A stretch of 64,000 nt of DNA from Paradesertivirga sp965650335 (GTDB lineage: Bacteria > Bacteroidota > Bacteroidia > Sphingobacteriales > Sphingobacteriaceae): NCBI GenBank assembly GCA_965650335.1, contig CBFGOI010000008.1, forward strand, positions 11,650 through 75,649. Reading direction: 5' to 3'. Positions 52,867-62,566 of the stretch are shown here, one piece after another (position 1 is the stretch's first letter; each line of letters starts with the position of its first letter). The position numbers and the translations under genes are program-made. The notes beneath the pieces were generated by a model. The model was not told the origin of the DNA and did no database searches. It saw nothing but the letters and a program-made list of their open reading frames with translations.

Positions 52867-53982
52867 TTAACCTCTGGCCCTTCTCCTTTCTGCTATTTTT
52901 AAAACTTGTTTCGCTATTACTTCATCAGCATCTGGCAAAGCCAGCTTGCGGATGTTATTTCCTAATTCTGTTGCCTGATCCTCGTTTTTTAAAACGTGCA
53001 ATGCTGTATCTAAAAGCGTTTGCTCTGCTTCCATATCGGGCACCAAAATCGCTGCATTATTTTTCACCAGTGCCGAGGCATTCTTTGTTTGATGATCTTC
53101 TGCCACGTTCGGCGAAGGCACCATAATTACTGGCTTGCCGATTACGCATAATTCTGCAATAGTACCGGCACCGGCCCTTGAGATAATTATATCGGCTGCT
53201 GCATATGCCAAATCCATCCTGTTAAGAAACTCGGTTATACGGATGTTAGGATGCACATTGCTCCCCACCTGTTCTAAGATTGATTTATAATAAAATTTTC
53301 CTGTCTGCCAGATTAACTGAACATCTTCGGCGATAAGTTTATTTAAACCTGCAAGCATGCTTTTATTCAAAGTTCCTGCTCCCAGACTTCCTCCTGTTAC
53401 CAGGATGGTTTTTTTAGATGATGACAATCCAAATGAAGCCAATCCTTCCTCCCGCTTACCTTCGATGTGTACCGATTCCTGCCTGATAGGATTCCCCGTC
53501 AGCATCAATTTCTCTTTAGGGAAAAACTTATCCATCCCTGCAAAAGCAACACAAATTTGTTGAGCGTTTTTGCCTAGCTTTTTATTGGTAATTCCAGCAT
53601 AGGAATTCTGCTCCTGGATCAAATAAGGAATATTCATTTGTCCGGCGACGTACAACAAAGGACCTGAAGCATAGCCGCCCACACCAACCGCCACATCCGG
53701 CCTAAATGATTTTATTACAGACCGGGCCTTCCATAAGCTCTTTAAGATCTTCACTGGCAATAATATATTTTTCCATAAAGCTTTGCGTTGAAAGCCCTGT
53801 ATATCCAAACCTATTATTTTATAACCAGCTGCCGGAACCTTATCCATTTCCATTCTGCCGGTAGCGCCAACAAAAAGTATTTCAATAGCAGGCTCAATGC
53901 GTTTTAGAGCATTAGCAATTGAAACAGCAGGAAATATGTGTCCTCCTGTTCCTCCTCCGCTTATGATTACTTTTGTTGACAT
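52867..53982 (-). CDS. murG: UDP-GlcNAc transferase MurG
   Basis: A GT28 enzyme that converts lipid I to lipid II at the inner membrane. It has KVIISGGGTGGHIFPAVSIA at the N-terminus, VGVGGYASGPLLY, VTGGSLGAGTLN, and the donor-binding ISRAGAGTIAELCVIGKPVI region. The start at ATG 53982 gives 371 residues; a TTG four codons earlier is in frame but less likely. It follows ftsW after a repeat-bearing 59-base gap. Confidence 0.96.
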   Translation of the reverse strand: MSTKVIISGGGTGGHIFPAVSIANALKRIEPAIEILFVGATGRMEMDKVPAAGYKIIGLDIQGFQRKALWKNILLPVKILKSLWKARSVIKSFRPDVAVGVGGYASGPLLYVAGQMNIPYLIQEQNSYAGITNKKLGKNAQQICVAFAGMDKFFPKEKLMLTGNPIRQESVHIEGKREEGLASFGLSSSKKTILVTGGSLGAGTLNKSMLAGLNKLIAEDVQLIWQTGKFYYKSILEQVGSNVHPNIRITEFLNRMDLAYAAADIIISRAGAGTIAELCVIGKPVIMVPSPNVAEDHQTKNASALVKNNAAILVPDMEAEQTLLDTALHVLKNEDQATELGNNIRKLALPDADEVIAKQVLKIAERRRARG

Positions 53983-53990
53983 CGTATAAT

Positions 53991-54040
53991 TCAAGAATTA
54001 AAATTCAAAATTTAAAAGCTTCTGCATTTGCACATTAATA
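53991..54040. repeat. junction repeat, ftsW-murG
   Basis: Contains AATTAAAATTCAAAATTTAAA and CATTTGCACATTAA, both recurring at other dcw junctions. Confidence 0.55.
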
Positions 54041-54041
54041 T

Positions 54042-55229
54042 CTATCTCCCCATCGCAGGGATTTCTCCTACAATTACTTTTTCTTCATTACCCGACAACC
54101 CATCCTTTTCACGCTTTTTTTCTTCAACATCTCTGCTCACACTTAAAATAATACCAAACGCAATACTGGTAAACAACATGGATGTTCCTCCCATACTTAC
54201 CAAAGGCAAGGGAACCCCGGTTACCGGACCCAAGCCGACGGCGACCGCCATATTTGCAAAAGCCTGTATAGTGAGGCTAAAACTTAGTCCGGCTGCCAGC
54301 AGAGCACCGAAAGCCTTGGGACTCGCAGTTACAATCAATATGCATCGGTATAAAAACACGAGGTAAATAATAACCAGTGCTAAACCGCCTACCAGACCAT
54401 ATTCTTCAATAATTAACGCATATACAAAGTCGGAATAGGGATGCGGCAGGAAGTTGCGTTGTGTACTATTTCCCGGACCTTTTCCGATGATCCCTCCGGT
54501 AGCGATGGCAATCTTCGCCTGGTTTGCCTGAAATGATTTATCAGAGTCTGCTTCTTCAGGATGCAGGTAAACTTTAATACGAGACTTGTATGTTTCTCTA
54601 CGCGGACCAAGGAACACTACTCCCAAAAGCAATATTAAACCGGCAAAGCATACAATAGCAATTTGCTTAATACTGATCCGGCCTATGATCAACAATAAAA
54701 TACTTACCCCGAAAAGCATTAAGGCAGTTGAAAGATTTGCCAAAGCAATTAAAATAAACACCGCACATACGGATCCCATTATGGGAAGAAAAGCCTTTTT
54801 TACGTCTTTTATATTCTCTTGTTTTCGTGTAAGCATTCTGGCCAGAAAAGTAATTAAAGCCAGTTTGGCCATGTCCGAAGTTTGGAATGTCTGCGTAGTA
54901 AAAGGTATAGTTACCCACCTGCTGGCATCGTTAATGGTATTTCCAAAAACCAGTGTATACAATAACAGAGGGATAGTTATAACCATTAACAACTTAGAAA
55001 TTCCGGCGTAGTAACGGTAGTCGAGTAAGTGCGAAAAATACATTAGAGCTATGCCGCCAACAATAAAGATTAAATGCTTCATCAATATACTTTCAGCCCC
55101 AACCCCACGCTTGTAAGCAAGAGTTCCGGTGGCACTATAAACGGCAAGCAGAGACCATACCGAGAGTAGTATCACAATCAGCCAGATCCAGCGGTCGCCT
55201 TTAGTTTTATTTAGTATAGCGTTGAACAT
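54042..55229 (-). CDS. ftsW: peptidoglycan polymerase FtsW
   Basis: A SEDS-family integral membrane protein of 395 residues that polymerises lipid II together with its class B PBP. About ten spans are visible. Signature stretches are GGIALMYFSHLLDYRYY, QTSDMAKLALITFLA, KIAIATGGIIGKGPGNSTQR, PHPYSDFVYALIIEEYG and PLPLVSMGGTSMLFT. ATG at 55229 is chosen over an in-frame TTG five codons upstream. It lies between murD and murG. Confidence 0.95.
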   Translation of the reverse strand: MFNAILNKTKGDRWIWLIVILLSVWSLLAVYSATGTLAYKRGVGAESILMKHLIFIVGGIALMYFSHLLDYRYYAGISKLLMVITIPLLLYTLVFGNTINDASRWVTIPFTTQTFQTSDMAKLALITFLARMLTRKQENIKDVKKAFLPIMGSVCAVFILIALANLSTALMLFGVSILLLIIGRISIKQIAIVCFAGLILLLGVVFLGPRRETYKSRIKVYLHPEEADSDKSFQANQAKIAIATGGIIGKGPGNSTQRNFLPHPYSDFVYALIIEEYGLVGGLALVIIYLVFLYRCILIVTASPKAFGALLAAGLSFSLTIQAFANMAVAVGLGPVTGVPLPLVSMGGTSMLFTSIAFGIILSVSRDVEEKKREKDGLSGNEEKVIVGEIPAMGR

Positions 55230-55240
55230 TCTTATTAAAG

Positions 55241-55327
55241 TCAAAAATTAAAAGTCAAAAGTCAAAAACTACCGACCTCATCTGCACATCTATTCTCATT
55301 TGCACACCTGCACATTCTTTTCATTTG
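55241..55327. repeat. junction repeat, murD-ftsW
   Basis: Runs of AAAAGTCAAAAGTCAAAA followed by CATCTGCACATC, CATTTGCACACCTGCACATT and CATTTGCG. The same motifs recur at 54 kb, 57.9 kb, 58.4 kb and 62.6 kb. Confidence 0.65.
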
Positions 55328-55335
55328 CGTATTCC

Positions 55336-56682
55336 TTATAATTCCCTCACTGCGGCTTTAAACTGATTTCCCCTGTCTTCGTAATTCCTGAAAAGATCAA
55401 AACTTGCGCAGGCCGGAGAAAGTAAAACGGTATCGCCTTTTGTAGCTAAATGAAATGCAATCTGCACAGCTTCTGATGCCGAGAAAGTGTTTACAATCAC
55501 GTCTACATCATTTTCAAAAGCATCGTGTATTCGTTTATTGTCTTTCCCTAAGCAAACAATGGCTTTCACCTTGCTTTTAACCAGGTCGCGTAACATTTCA
55601 TAATCATTGCCCTTATCTACCCCACCAAGAATCAGAACTACGTCCGTAGTCATACTTTCAAGCGCATACCATGTAGAATTAATATTTGTGGCTTTAGAAT
55701 CATTAATAAAATCAATTCCCGAAATCCTTCCTGCATGCTCAAGGCGATGTTCGATGTTCTTGAAATTACCCATGCTTTCGCGGATAGATTCATTACGAAG
55801 TTCAAGCACTTTAGCAACTATGCCAGATGCCATTGAGTTGTAAATGTTGTGTTTGCCTTGTAATGCAAGTTCTGTAATAGACATAGTGAATGGTAATTGA
55901 TTTTCCAGATTTATAATGATTTCGTTATTCTTAAGATGAGCGCCATTGTTTATCTCTTTCTTAATTGAAAATGGATAAGCTTTAGCATAAACTTGCTGAC
56001 GTTGTAAACCATTTACTATTTCGGTATCATCCGCACAGTAAATAAAAACATCGTCTTGTGTTTGATTTTGGAGAATGCGAAACTTTGAGCCCGCATAGTT
56101 CTCCATACTATAGTCATACCTGTCCAGATGGTCAGGAGTGATATTTAACAGCACAGCTATATCTGCTTTAAACTGATACATATCATCCAGCATAAAACTG
56201 CTTATTTCTAGCACATACCATTCAAAATTTTCTGTTGCTACCTGGCGGGCATAACTATTACCAATATTTCCTGCTAAGCCAACATTTACACCAGCATTTT
56301 TCAGAATGTGGTAGGTAAGCATCGTGGTGGTCGACTTACCATTTGATCCTGTAATGCATATAGTTTTAGCATTTGAGTACCTCCTGGCAAATTCAATTTC
56401 AGAAATCACGGGTATACCCTTTGATTTGATCGCTTTAATGATGGGCGCCTTTTCAGGGATACCAGGACTTTTGATTATTTCCTTAGCCTTTAGGATAATA
56501 CTTTCGGTATGTAGCCCTTCTTCGAAAGGAATTCCATAACCGCTAAGCTCCTGCTTAAAAATATCGGGGATCTCACCTGCATCGGACACAAAAACCGTGA
56601 AGCCCTGTTTTTTTGCTAAAACAGCAGCGCCGGTTCCGCTTTCACCCGCACCTAAAATCACTATGTAATCTTGTTCTGCCAT
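55336..56682 (-). CDS. murD: UDP-N-acetylmuramoylalanine-D-glutamate ligase
   Basis: Adds D-Glu to UDP-MurNAc-L-Ala. It has the N-terminal Rossmann domain IVILGAGESGTGAAVLAK, ATP loop CITGSNGKSTTTMLTY, VLNITPDHLDRYDY, and NDSKATNINSTWYALES in the C-terminal domain. 448 residues fits the family. Start and mraY stop overlap by one base (TAATG), so the genes are coupled. Confidence 0.97.
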   Translation of the reverse strand: MAEQDYIVILGAGESGTGAAVLAKKQGFTVFVSDAGEIPDIFKQELSGYGIPFEEGLHTESIILKAKEIIKSPGIPEKAPIIKAIKSKGIPVISEIEFARRYSNAKTICITGSNGKSTTTMLTYHILKNAGVNVGLAGNIGNSYARQVATENFEWYVLEISSFMLDDMYQFKADIAVLLNITPDHLDRYDYSMENYAGSKFRILQNQTQDDVFIYCADDTEIVNGLQRQQVYAKAYPFSIKKEINNGAHLKNNEIIINLENQLPFTMSITELALQGKHNIYNSMASGIVAKVLELRNESIRESMGNFKNIEHRLEHAGRISGIDFINDSKATNINSTWYALESMTTDVVLILGGVDKGNDYEMLRDLVKSKVKAIVCLGKDNKRIHDAFENDVDVIVNTFSASEAVQIAFHLATKGDTVLLSPACASFDLFRNYEDRGNQFKAAVREL

Positions 56683-57923
56683 TAACGAAGTTTAAGGGTT
56701 ACAATAGTTAATATGGCGAGGAAAATTCCGATGATCCAGAAGCGGGTAACTATTTTAGATTCGTGATACCCTTTTTTCTGATAATGATGATGTAGAGGAG
56801 ACATTAAAAAGATTCGCCTTCCTTCACCAAATTTTCTTTTTGTATACTTAAAATAAGAAACCTGTAAAATAACTGAGACATTCTCCACAAGGAACACTCC
56901 GCAAAGAATAGGAATAAGTAATTCCTTGCGAATCATGATTGAGAAAACAGCGATAATTCCTCCGATAGCCAAACTACCTGTATCTCCCATAAAAACCTGT
57001 GCGGGATAAGAATTATACCAAAGAAAACCCACGCAAGCACCGAGGAAAGCCCCTGCAAAGATTACAAGCTCGCCCGAGTTGGGGATATAAATAATATTAA
57101 GGTACTCGGCCATGATGGTATTACCCGATACATATGCCAATATAGCCAGAGTGGCCGCTATAATAGCTGAGGTACCCGTAGCCAGACCATCTATTCCATC
57201 AGTAATGTTCGCCCCATTCGATACAGCGGTGATGATTACAATTACAAACAATAAGAATACTACCAAAGCATATTTCTGATATCCATCTCCAAGAAACTTC
57301 AGCACCTTCGCGTAATCGAACTCGTTATATTTATAAAAAGGAAAGTTTGTTTTTGTAGATTTTAAATTCTGAGTAAAATAGTACTTATCACCCTTTTGAT
57401 GCACCTCTAAAGGAGCCACGTTGGTTGTAGGCAGGTTAACCTGTTGTCTGATAACGATGCTCGGATGAAAGTACATTGTCCAGCCCACAATCAGCGCTAA
57501 AACAACCTGACCTAATATTTTGAATTTACCCGCTAAACCTTCCTTATCTTTCTTAAATACTTTGATGTAATCGTCTACAAAACCTATAACCCCCATCCAC
57601 ACGGTAGTGATAAGCATCAGTATGACATAAATATTATCAAGTTTGGCAAATAGAAGCGTTGGCACTAAAATACCTAGCAAAATTATCAGCCCCCCCATTG
57701 TAGGAGTTCCCTGCTTTTGCATTTGACCTTCTAAACCCAAATTCCTTACCGTTTCTCCTACCTGCTTAGCCCGTAGAACTTTGATTAGCGTGTTACCGTA
57801 AATCGTAGTAACCAACAGCGAAACAATAATCGACATGGCCGTACGAAAGGAGATGTACTGAAACACTCCAGCTCCGGGGATATCAAATTCTCTGTCTAAC
57901 CAGGTAAATAAATAATATAGCAT
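56682..57923 (-). CDS. mraY: phospho-MurNAc-pentapeptide transferase
   Basis: A ten-span inner membrane enzyme that makes lipid I from UDP-MurNAc-pentapeptide and undecaprenyl phosphate. It has GTPTMGGLIIL near residue 70, the catalytic Asp pair in IGFVDDYIKVFKK, NGANITDGIDGLATG, and the HHHYQKKG loop near the C-terminus. An insertion of about 40 residues after YFHPSIVIRQQ is seen in Bacteroidota members. Start ATG 57923 gives 413 residues; the TTG at 57962 reads into a junction repeat and is rejected. Confidence 0.96.
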   Translation of the reverse strand: MLYYLFTWLDREFDIPGAGVFQYISFRTAMSIIVSLLVTTIYGNTLIKVLRAKQVGETVRNLGLEGQMQKQGTPTMGGLIILLGILVPTLLFAKLDNIYVILMLITTVWMGVIGFVDDYIKVFKKDKEGLAGKFKILGQVVLALIVGWTMYFHPSIVIRQQVNLPTTNVAPLEVHQKGDKYYFTQNLKSTKTNFPFYKYNEFDYAKVLKFLGDGYQKYALVVFLLFVIVIITAVSNGANITDGIDGLATGTSAIIAATLAILAYVSGNTIMAEYLNIIYIPNSGELVIFAGAFLGACVGFLWYNSYPAQVFMGDTGSLAIGGIIAVFSIMIRKELLIPILCGVFLVENVSVILQVSYFKYTKRKFGEGRRIFLMSPLHHHYQKKGYHESKIVTRFWIIGIFLAILTIVTLKLR

Positions 57924-57929
57924 ATCTAT

Positions 57930-57966
57930 ATGTGCAAATGATTTTGATGTGCAGATATGCAAATTA
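57930..57966. repeat. junction repeat upstream of mraY
   Basis: TGTGCAAATG and GATGTGCAGATATGCAAAT are the same TGCACAT motif in the opposite orientation to the copies at other junctions. It lies directly before the mraY start. Confidence 0.55.
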
Positions 57967-58029
57967 CTTGCATAAAGCAGACTAATTTTTTAATGACTTT
58001 ACATGTTATATCAACATTTTCTATCACTG

Positions 58030-58371
58030 TCAATTTTTTGTACTTGTTATAATTTTTCCTAATACTTTCTTTATTATTATTACCTGCTCTAATAAGCTAT
58101 CATTAAAAGGATATGTTGACGAATTCTTGCACAACAACAACCAATACTCAGATTCTTCAGCTTCCTTATATACAATTTTCAATTTATGTCTGAAATCAGC
58201 TTTGCTCTCTGCACCTTGTGATTCTCTCACCATAGCGCCAATACAGGTGCTGGATCTCCAATATTGCTTAGCCATATTATACTTTCTATTTTCTTCGAGT
58301 AGTTCAGAAAAAACTATTGAATCAAGAGAAAACTTAAATGTCAAATCAAGTATTAGATTCTGTTCAGCCAT
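58030..58371 (-). CDS. four-helix bundle (23S IVS-type) protein
   Basis: This 113-residue protein belongs to the family first seen in 23S rRNA intervening sequences: LDLTFKFSLDSIVFSELL, then STCIGAMVRESQGAESKADF and HKLKIVYKEAEESEYWL, predict four amphipathic helices. Members form pentamers and have no firm function. Here it is not in an rRNA gene but sits between murE and mraY, where many other bacteria have murF, and it is flanked by junction repeats. It is likely an inserted passenger transcribed with the cluster. Confidence 0.85.
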   Translation of the reverse strand: MAEQNLILDLTFKFSLDSIVFSELLEENRKYNMAKQYWRSSTCIGAMVRESQGAESKADFRHKLKIVYKEAEESEYWLLLCKNSSTYPFNDSLLEQVIIIKKVLGKIITSTKN

Positions 58372-58418
58372 TAAATTCTATTTTATATCTAAATCAGTTT
58401 TCATTCCTTTTAACATCC

Positions 58419-58557
58419 AATTTGCACATCTGCACATTTCTTCATTTTAATAACCGTTTCGCATTCATTTGCATATCTGCACATCTCTTCATTTGCACAT
58501 TAATTTCCGTTTCGCATTCCATCCGCACATCTGCACATTTCTTTCATTTGCACATTA
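58419..58557. repeat. junction repeat, murE to four-helix gene
   Basis: Two tandem units of about 54 bases (58450-58502 and 58503-58557), each with CCGTTTCGCATTC, then C(A/C)CATCTGCACAT-like and CATTTGCACATTA. A third partial unit starts at 58419. This is the richest of the TGCACAT repeats. Confidence 0.75.
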
Positions 58558-60015
58558 TCAAAGCTCTGCCATTGCCTCCGTCAATATTTGCTTATCATCA
58601 AAGGGATGTTTTACGCCTTTAATTTCCTGATATTTTTCATGCCCCTTTCCTGCCACTACGATTATATCGCCCGGTTTTGCCAGGTGGCAGGCAGTCCGGA
58701 TAGCTTCTTTTCTATCAACTATCGTCAGAGCCTTTCTACGGTTATTCGGCATTACGCCTGCATCCATTTCTTTAAGAATTTGTTCCGGATCTTCAGAACG
58801 CGGATTGTCAGATGTAAGAATAACTTTGTCGCTCCAATCGCATGCTACCTGTGCCATAACAGGACGTTTGGTTTTATCCCTATCGCCACCACAACCCAGC
58901 ACTGTGATTACCTGTTCTGTTCCTTTGCGGATGTTTTGAATTGTGCTTAAAACATTTTGAACAGCATCCGGAGTGTGTGCATAATCAACCACACCAATTA
59001 TACCGTTTGGCGATGTGATGTAGTCGAAACGTCCTTCTGCACCTTGCAAACGACTTAACACGGTTAACACCTTCAAGGTATCTTGCTCGAGAAGCACAGC
59101 AGTAGCATAAACGGCTAAAAGATTATACGCATTGAAGCTGCCAACCATTTTAAACCACACTTCTGCATTATCAATATTCAGCAACAAACCACTAAATTGA
59201 TTTTCGATGATTTTTGCTTTGAAGTCGGCTGCTGTTTTAAGTGCGTAAGTCTTTTTATGAGCGGCAGTATTTTGAAGCATCACTTTCCCATTCTTATCGT
59301 CCACGTTTACTAAGGCAAATGCAGACTTATGCAGTCCATCAAAAAATGCTTTCTTCGCTTTCAGGTAAGCATCAAACGTTATGTGGAAATCTAAATGATC
59401 GTGTGTTAGATTAGTAAAAACTCCGCCCGTAAACTCAAGGCCTTCTATTCGATGCTGAGCTACCGCATGAGAACTTACTTCCATAAAACAGTAATCACAA
59501 CCTGCGATTACCATATCAGAGAGCAATTTATTTAATGCTACCGGATCGGGAGTAGTGTGAGTAGCAGGGACAATTGTTTTATGAACATGATTCTGAACCG
59601 TAGAAATAAGTCCGGTTTTGTATCCCATATCCTCAAACAACTGATATAATAAGGTAGCAACAGTAGTTTTTCCGTTCGTACCAGTTATACCGACCAATTT
59701 TAAGTTTGCCGAGGGATTATTATAAAAATTCGAAGCGATCAGACCCAGGGCTTTCGCTGAGTCCTTAGTTTGAATATAAGTTACCTTTCCATTAATCGTT
59801 TCAGGAAAATCTTCGCAAACCACGGCATTTGCCCCAAGGGATATTGCTTTCTCGATGAAAGCATGCCCATCGGTTATCGTTCCGCTTACAGCAACAAATA
59901 AAGATCCTGGTTTAACCTGGCGAGAATCAAAACAAACAGAAAGCACATCCACATCGGCCGAACCTTTCTGGCCCAAAACCGATACTCCATATAATAGCTC
60001 TTCTAAATTCTTCAT
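58558..60015 (-). CDS. murE: UDP-MurNAc-tripeptide synthetase
   Basis: Adds the third residue, probably meso-diaminopimelate, to the stem peptide. It has the ATP loop VGITGTNGKTTVATLLYQ, LTHDHLDFHITFDAYLKAK, VVDYAHTPDAVQNVL, and DNPRSEDPEQIL, whose DNPR motif marks DAP-adding MurE. 485 residues fits. ATG 60015 shares one base with the ftsI stop (TGATG); a GTG three bases before is in frame. Confidence 0.97.
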   Translation of the reverse strand: MKNLEELLYGVSVLGQKGSADVDVLSVCFDSRQVKPGSLFVAVSGTITDGHAFIEKAISLGANAVVCEDFPETINGKVTYIQTKDSAKALGLIASNFYNNPSANLKLVGITGTNGKTTVATLLYQLFEDMGYKTGLISTVQNHVHKTIVPATHTTPDPVALNKLLSDMVIAGCDYCFMEVSSHAVAQHRIEGLEFTGGVFTNLTHDHLDFHITFDAYLKAKKAFFDGLHKSAFALVNVDDKNGKVMLQNTAAHKKTYALKTAADFKAKIIENQFSGLLLNIDNAEVWFKMVGSFNAYNLLAVYATAVLLEQDTLKVLTVLSRLQGAEGRFDYITSPNGIIGVVDYAHTPDAVQNVLSTIQNIRKGTEQVITVLGCGGDRDKTKRPVMAQVACDWSDKVILTSDNPRSEDPEQILKEMDAGVMPNNRRKALTIVDRKEAIRTACHLAKPGDIIVVAGKGHEKYQEIKGVKHPFDDKQILTEAMAEL

Positions 60016-62114
60016 CACTCAAGTTCTATTGTAATTGGATATCCTTTCATAACCCTGCTTCCGGCCAGTAACGACTGGCTTATCACTTTCCCACTTCCCT
60101 TAACAACCGGCCTAAGCCCAGCACTGCTTAATAAAAACAAGGCATCTTTTAAACCCATTCCCGAAACATCCGGGACCTGTTTGGAACTAAACTTCACTTC
60201 TTTGATCGATACTCCATTATTGGTATCAACAACACTAACAAACTCGCTGTTTGCAGCGAACACGGCTTTAATGCCTAAAGATTTATATACCTGCTGAGTT
60301 GCTTTTTTATATCCTCCTTTTGAAACCGGCATTTTAGTATTGCCCACCAGGTTGGCAGATTCAACACGATCATACATCTCCACATCATTTGCGAAAACTT
60401 TGTCGGCTATTTCGCGGAAAGGAGGCCCCGCAACCTGTGCTCCATAGTAACCATTTTTTGGATCGTTGATCACCACAATCAAAGAATACTTAGGTCGGTC
60501 TGCAGGAAAATAACCGCAAAAAGATGCCTGGTACTGCTTTTTCGCCCTGTAACCTTTATTAGCATCGGCTACCTGAGCAGTACCCGTTTTGCCTGCAACT
60601 TTATAAAAGGGATTATAAATCACACCCCGGCCGGTACCTTCTGTAATTACCCCTTCAAGCATAGCCTGAATCTTGCCGAGCGTTTCGTCAGAACAAATCT
60701 TCTCATTGACAACACGTGTTTTAAACTGCTCAATGGTATTACCTAACCTCCTGATTTCCTTTACGAAAATTGGAGACACGTATCTACCATTGTTCGCGAT
60801 AGCATTGTAGAAAGACAGCATTTTCAAGGGCGTTAGCTGCATTTCATAACCGTATGCCATTTGGGGTAGAGTCATATTTTTATTCCAGCTCTTATTTTCC
60901 GGGTTTTTTATTACCGGCCGGGCTTCCCCGGGGATCTGTAATCCCATTTTTTCATGCAACTTCCACCGGTAAAGATGGTCTGTAAACCCCGATTGATCTT
61001 CCTTATAGGCATTATTTATCAATTGAGCGATTGCTGCATTTGATGACTCTTCAAATGCTTTTTTAACGGTAACTACACCAATACTTCCGTGAGAATCCTT
61101 AATCAAATGTCCCGGTATTTTGTACGTACCTGTACCAACAAGCGTATTTGTATCAACCTTTTCATCCTCAAGAAGTGCCATATAAGAGGCTACTTTAAAA
61201 GTCGAACCGGGATCCTGATTAGCCGCAATGGCATAATTGAATGTTTCCTTATATTGCCCCTCACCCACTTTTGAATAGTTTGCGATAGCTCTTATCTCTC
61301 CAGTGGAAACTTCCATCAAAACCACGCAACCATGGTCGGCATCGCTTACAATCAATTGCTTGCGTAAGGCATTCTGAACCACATCCTGCATATTTATATC
61401 GATAGTAGAAATAATATCAGCGCCTTCCTTAGGAGCAATTTCTATATCTTTATTTATCGGAATCCAGGTGCCGCCGGCTATACGCTGCATTAATCTCCTT
61501 CCACTTTCTCCATCGATGTACGAGCTGTAAGCACCCTCAAGCCCTACCGGCTTTACATTTTCGTTTTTATATCCGATTGTTCTTTTCGCTAAGGCCTTAA
61601 ACGGAAATATTCGTTTGTTCTGCTGAACAACGATTAAACCACCTTTATACCTGCCCATATTGAAAATTGGAAACTTGCGGATGGCGGAAAGCTCCTGGTG
61701 AGACACCCTCCGCTTTAACAAAAAATATCGATCATTATCCCGACGGGCCCCACGAAGCATTTTGGAATATTCACGGCGACTTTTATCTCCGAAGAAATTC
61801 GAAAGCTTTTCCGCCAATGAATCAACTTTAGTTAAAAAAACTTCATCCTTTTCAATTCCACCTGCAAGCATATCCACTCTCAACTCATATTCCGGAACTG
61901 AAGTCGCCAATAGACTTCCATCAACTGAATAAATATTTCCTCTCACAGCCTCCACGTTCACATATTTGGTCGACAAACTATCCGCCATTGCCTTCCACTT
62001 TTTGCCTTCCGAAAACTGCAGATGAAAAAGCTTAAATAAAACCGCAAACGCAAGCAATACAATCAACCCGAAGGCGATGTACACGCGTAACAATATGTCG
62101 GTTCTTATATTCAT
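60015..62114 (-). CDS. ftsI: division transpeptidase FtsI (class B PBP) with PASTA domain
   Basis: A 699-residue bitopic transpeptidase that crosslinks septal peptidoglycan. An N-terminal span (VYIAFGLIVLLAFAVLFKLF) is followed by a dimerisation region. The active site has SxxK as Ser304-Thr-Phe-Lys307 (DPGSTFKVAS), SxN as SSNAAIAQ, and KTG as VAGKTGTAQ. A C-terminal PASTA-like domain (VPDVSGMGLKDALFLLSSAG) is present, as in the Spo-V/PBP2x type. It is coupled to murE. Confidence 0.95.
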   Translation of the reverse strand: MNIRTDILLRVYIAFGLIVLLAFAVLFKLFHLQFSEGKKWKAMADSLSTKYVNVEAVRGNIYSVDGSLLATSVPEYELRVDMLAGGIEKDEVFLTKVDSLAEKLSNFFGDKSRREYSKMLRGARRDNDRYFLLKRRVSHQELSAIRKFPIFNMGRYKGGLIVVQQNKRIFPFKALAKRTIGYKNENVKPVGLEGAYSSYIDGESGRRLMQRIAGGTWIPINKDIEIAPKEGADIISTIDINMQDVVQNALRKQLIVSDADHGCVVLMEVSTGEIRAIANYSKVGEGQYKETFNYAIAANQDPGSTFKVASYMALLEDEKVDTNTLVGTGTYKIPGHLIKDSHGSIGVVTVKKAFEESSNAAIAQLINNAYKEDQSGFTDHLYRWKLHEKMGLQIPGEARPVIKNPENKSWNKNMTLPQMAYGYEMQLTPLKMLSFYNAIANNGRYVSPIFVKEIRRLGNTIEQFKTRVVNEKICSDETLGKIQAMLEGVITEGTGRGVIYNPFYKVAGKTGTAQVADANKGYRAKKQYQASFCGYFPADRPKYSLIVVINDPKNGYYGAQVAGPPFREIADKVFANDVEMYDRVESANLVGNTKMPVSKGGYKKATQQVYKSLGIKAVFAANSEFVSVVDTNNGVSIKEVKFSSKQVPDVSGMGLKDALFLLSSAGLRPVVKGSGKVISQSLLAGSRVMKGYPITIELE

Positions 62115-62165
62115 AGCTTCATCCTAGCCATCTCCAAAGGAGAGAGAGCTTGTCGGGACAGTTTA

Positions 62166-62564
62166 TTATTCTTCTATTTCAATTACAATTTTTTTCGGTG
62201 GCTCCACCAGCTCTTTTAATCCCAGAGTATCTACCTGCTTGGCAACTTCTGTTTGTGTACTTTTAAGCATCAGATCCGCCTTTAATGTTTTAAAATCCCA
62301 GCTCAATTCCTTAACCTCTTTACTTAATTTATCTATCCCGCGTATTGTCTTCTCAGCAAAATGTCTATTAGCAATATATACCATGGCAAGCATTGCCAAA
62401 AAAATCAAAAATGGCATCATCTGAGTGGCAGATTCCTTCGAAACAACCCCTTCCGTCAGGAATGTTGTAAAGAAGTTTTTAGGCAACTCAACCTTTTGCT
62501 TTAACTCAGGCTCAGGCCCCTGCTCTTCCGCCTCTTCTATCTGTTCTCTAAAACGATTACTCAC
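62166..62564 (-). CDS. ftsL: FtsL-like divisome protein
   Basis: This 132-residue bitopic protein has an acidic N-terminal tail (EEAEEQGPEPE), one span (MMPFLIFLAMLAMVYIAN) and a coiled-coil region (IDKLSKEVKELSWDFKTLKA). Size, topology and place between rsmH and ftsI fit FtsL, which bridges FtsQ, FtsB and FtsW-FtsI. Sequence similarity to proteobacterial FtsL is weak, so the call leans on context. Confidence 0.8.
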   Translation of the reverse strand: MSNRFREQIEEAEEQGPEPELKQKVELPKNFFTTFLTEGVVSKESATQMMPFLIFLAMLAMVYIANRHFAEKTIRGIDKLSKEVKELSWDFKTLKADLMLKSTQTEVAKQVDTLGLKELVEPPKKIVIEIEE

Positions 62565-62566
62565 GT

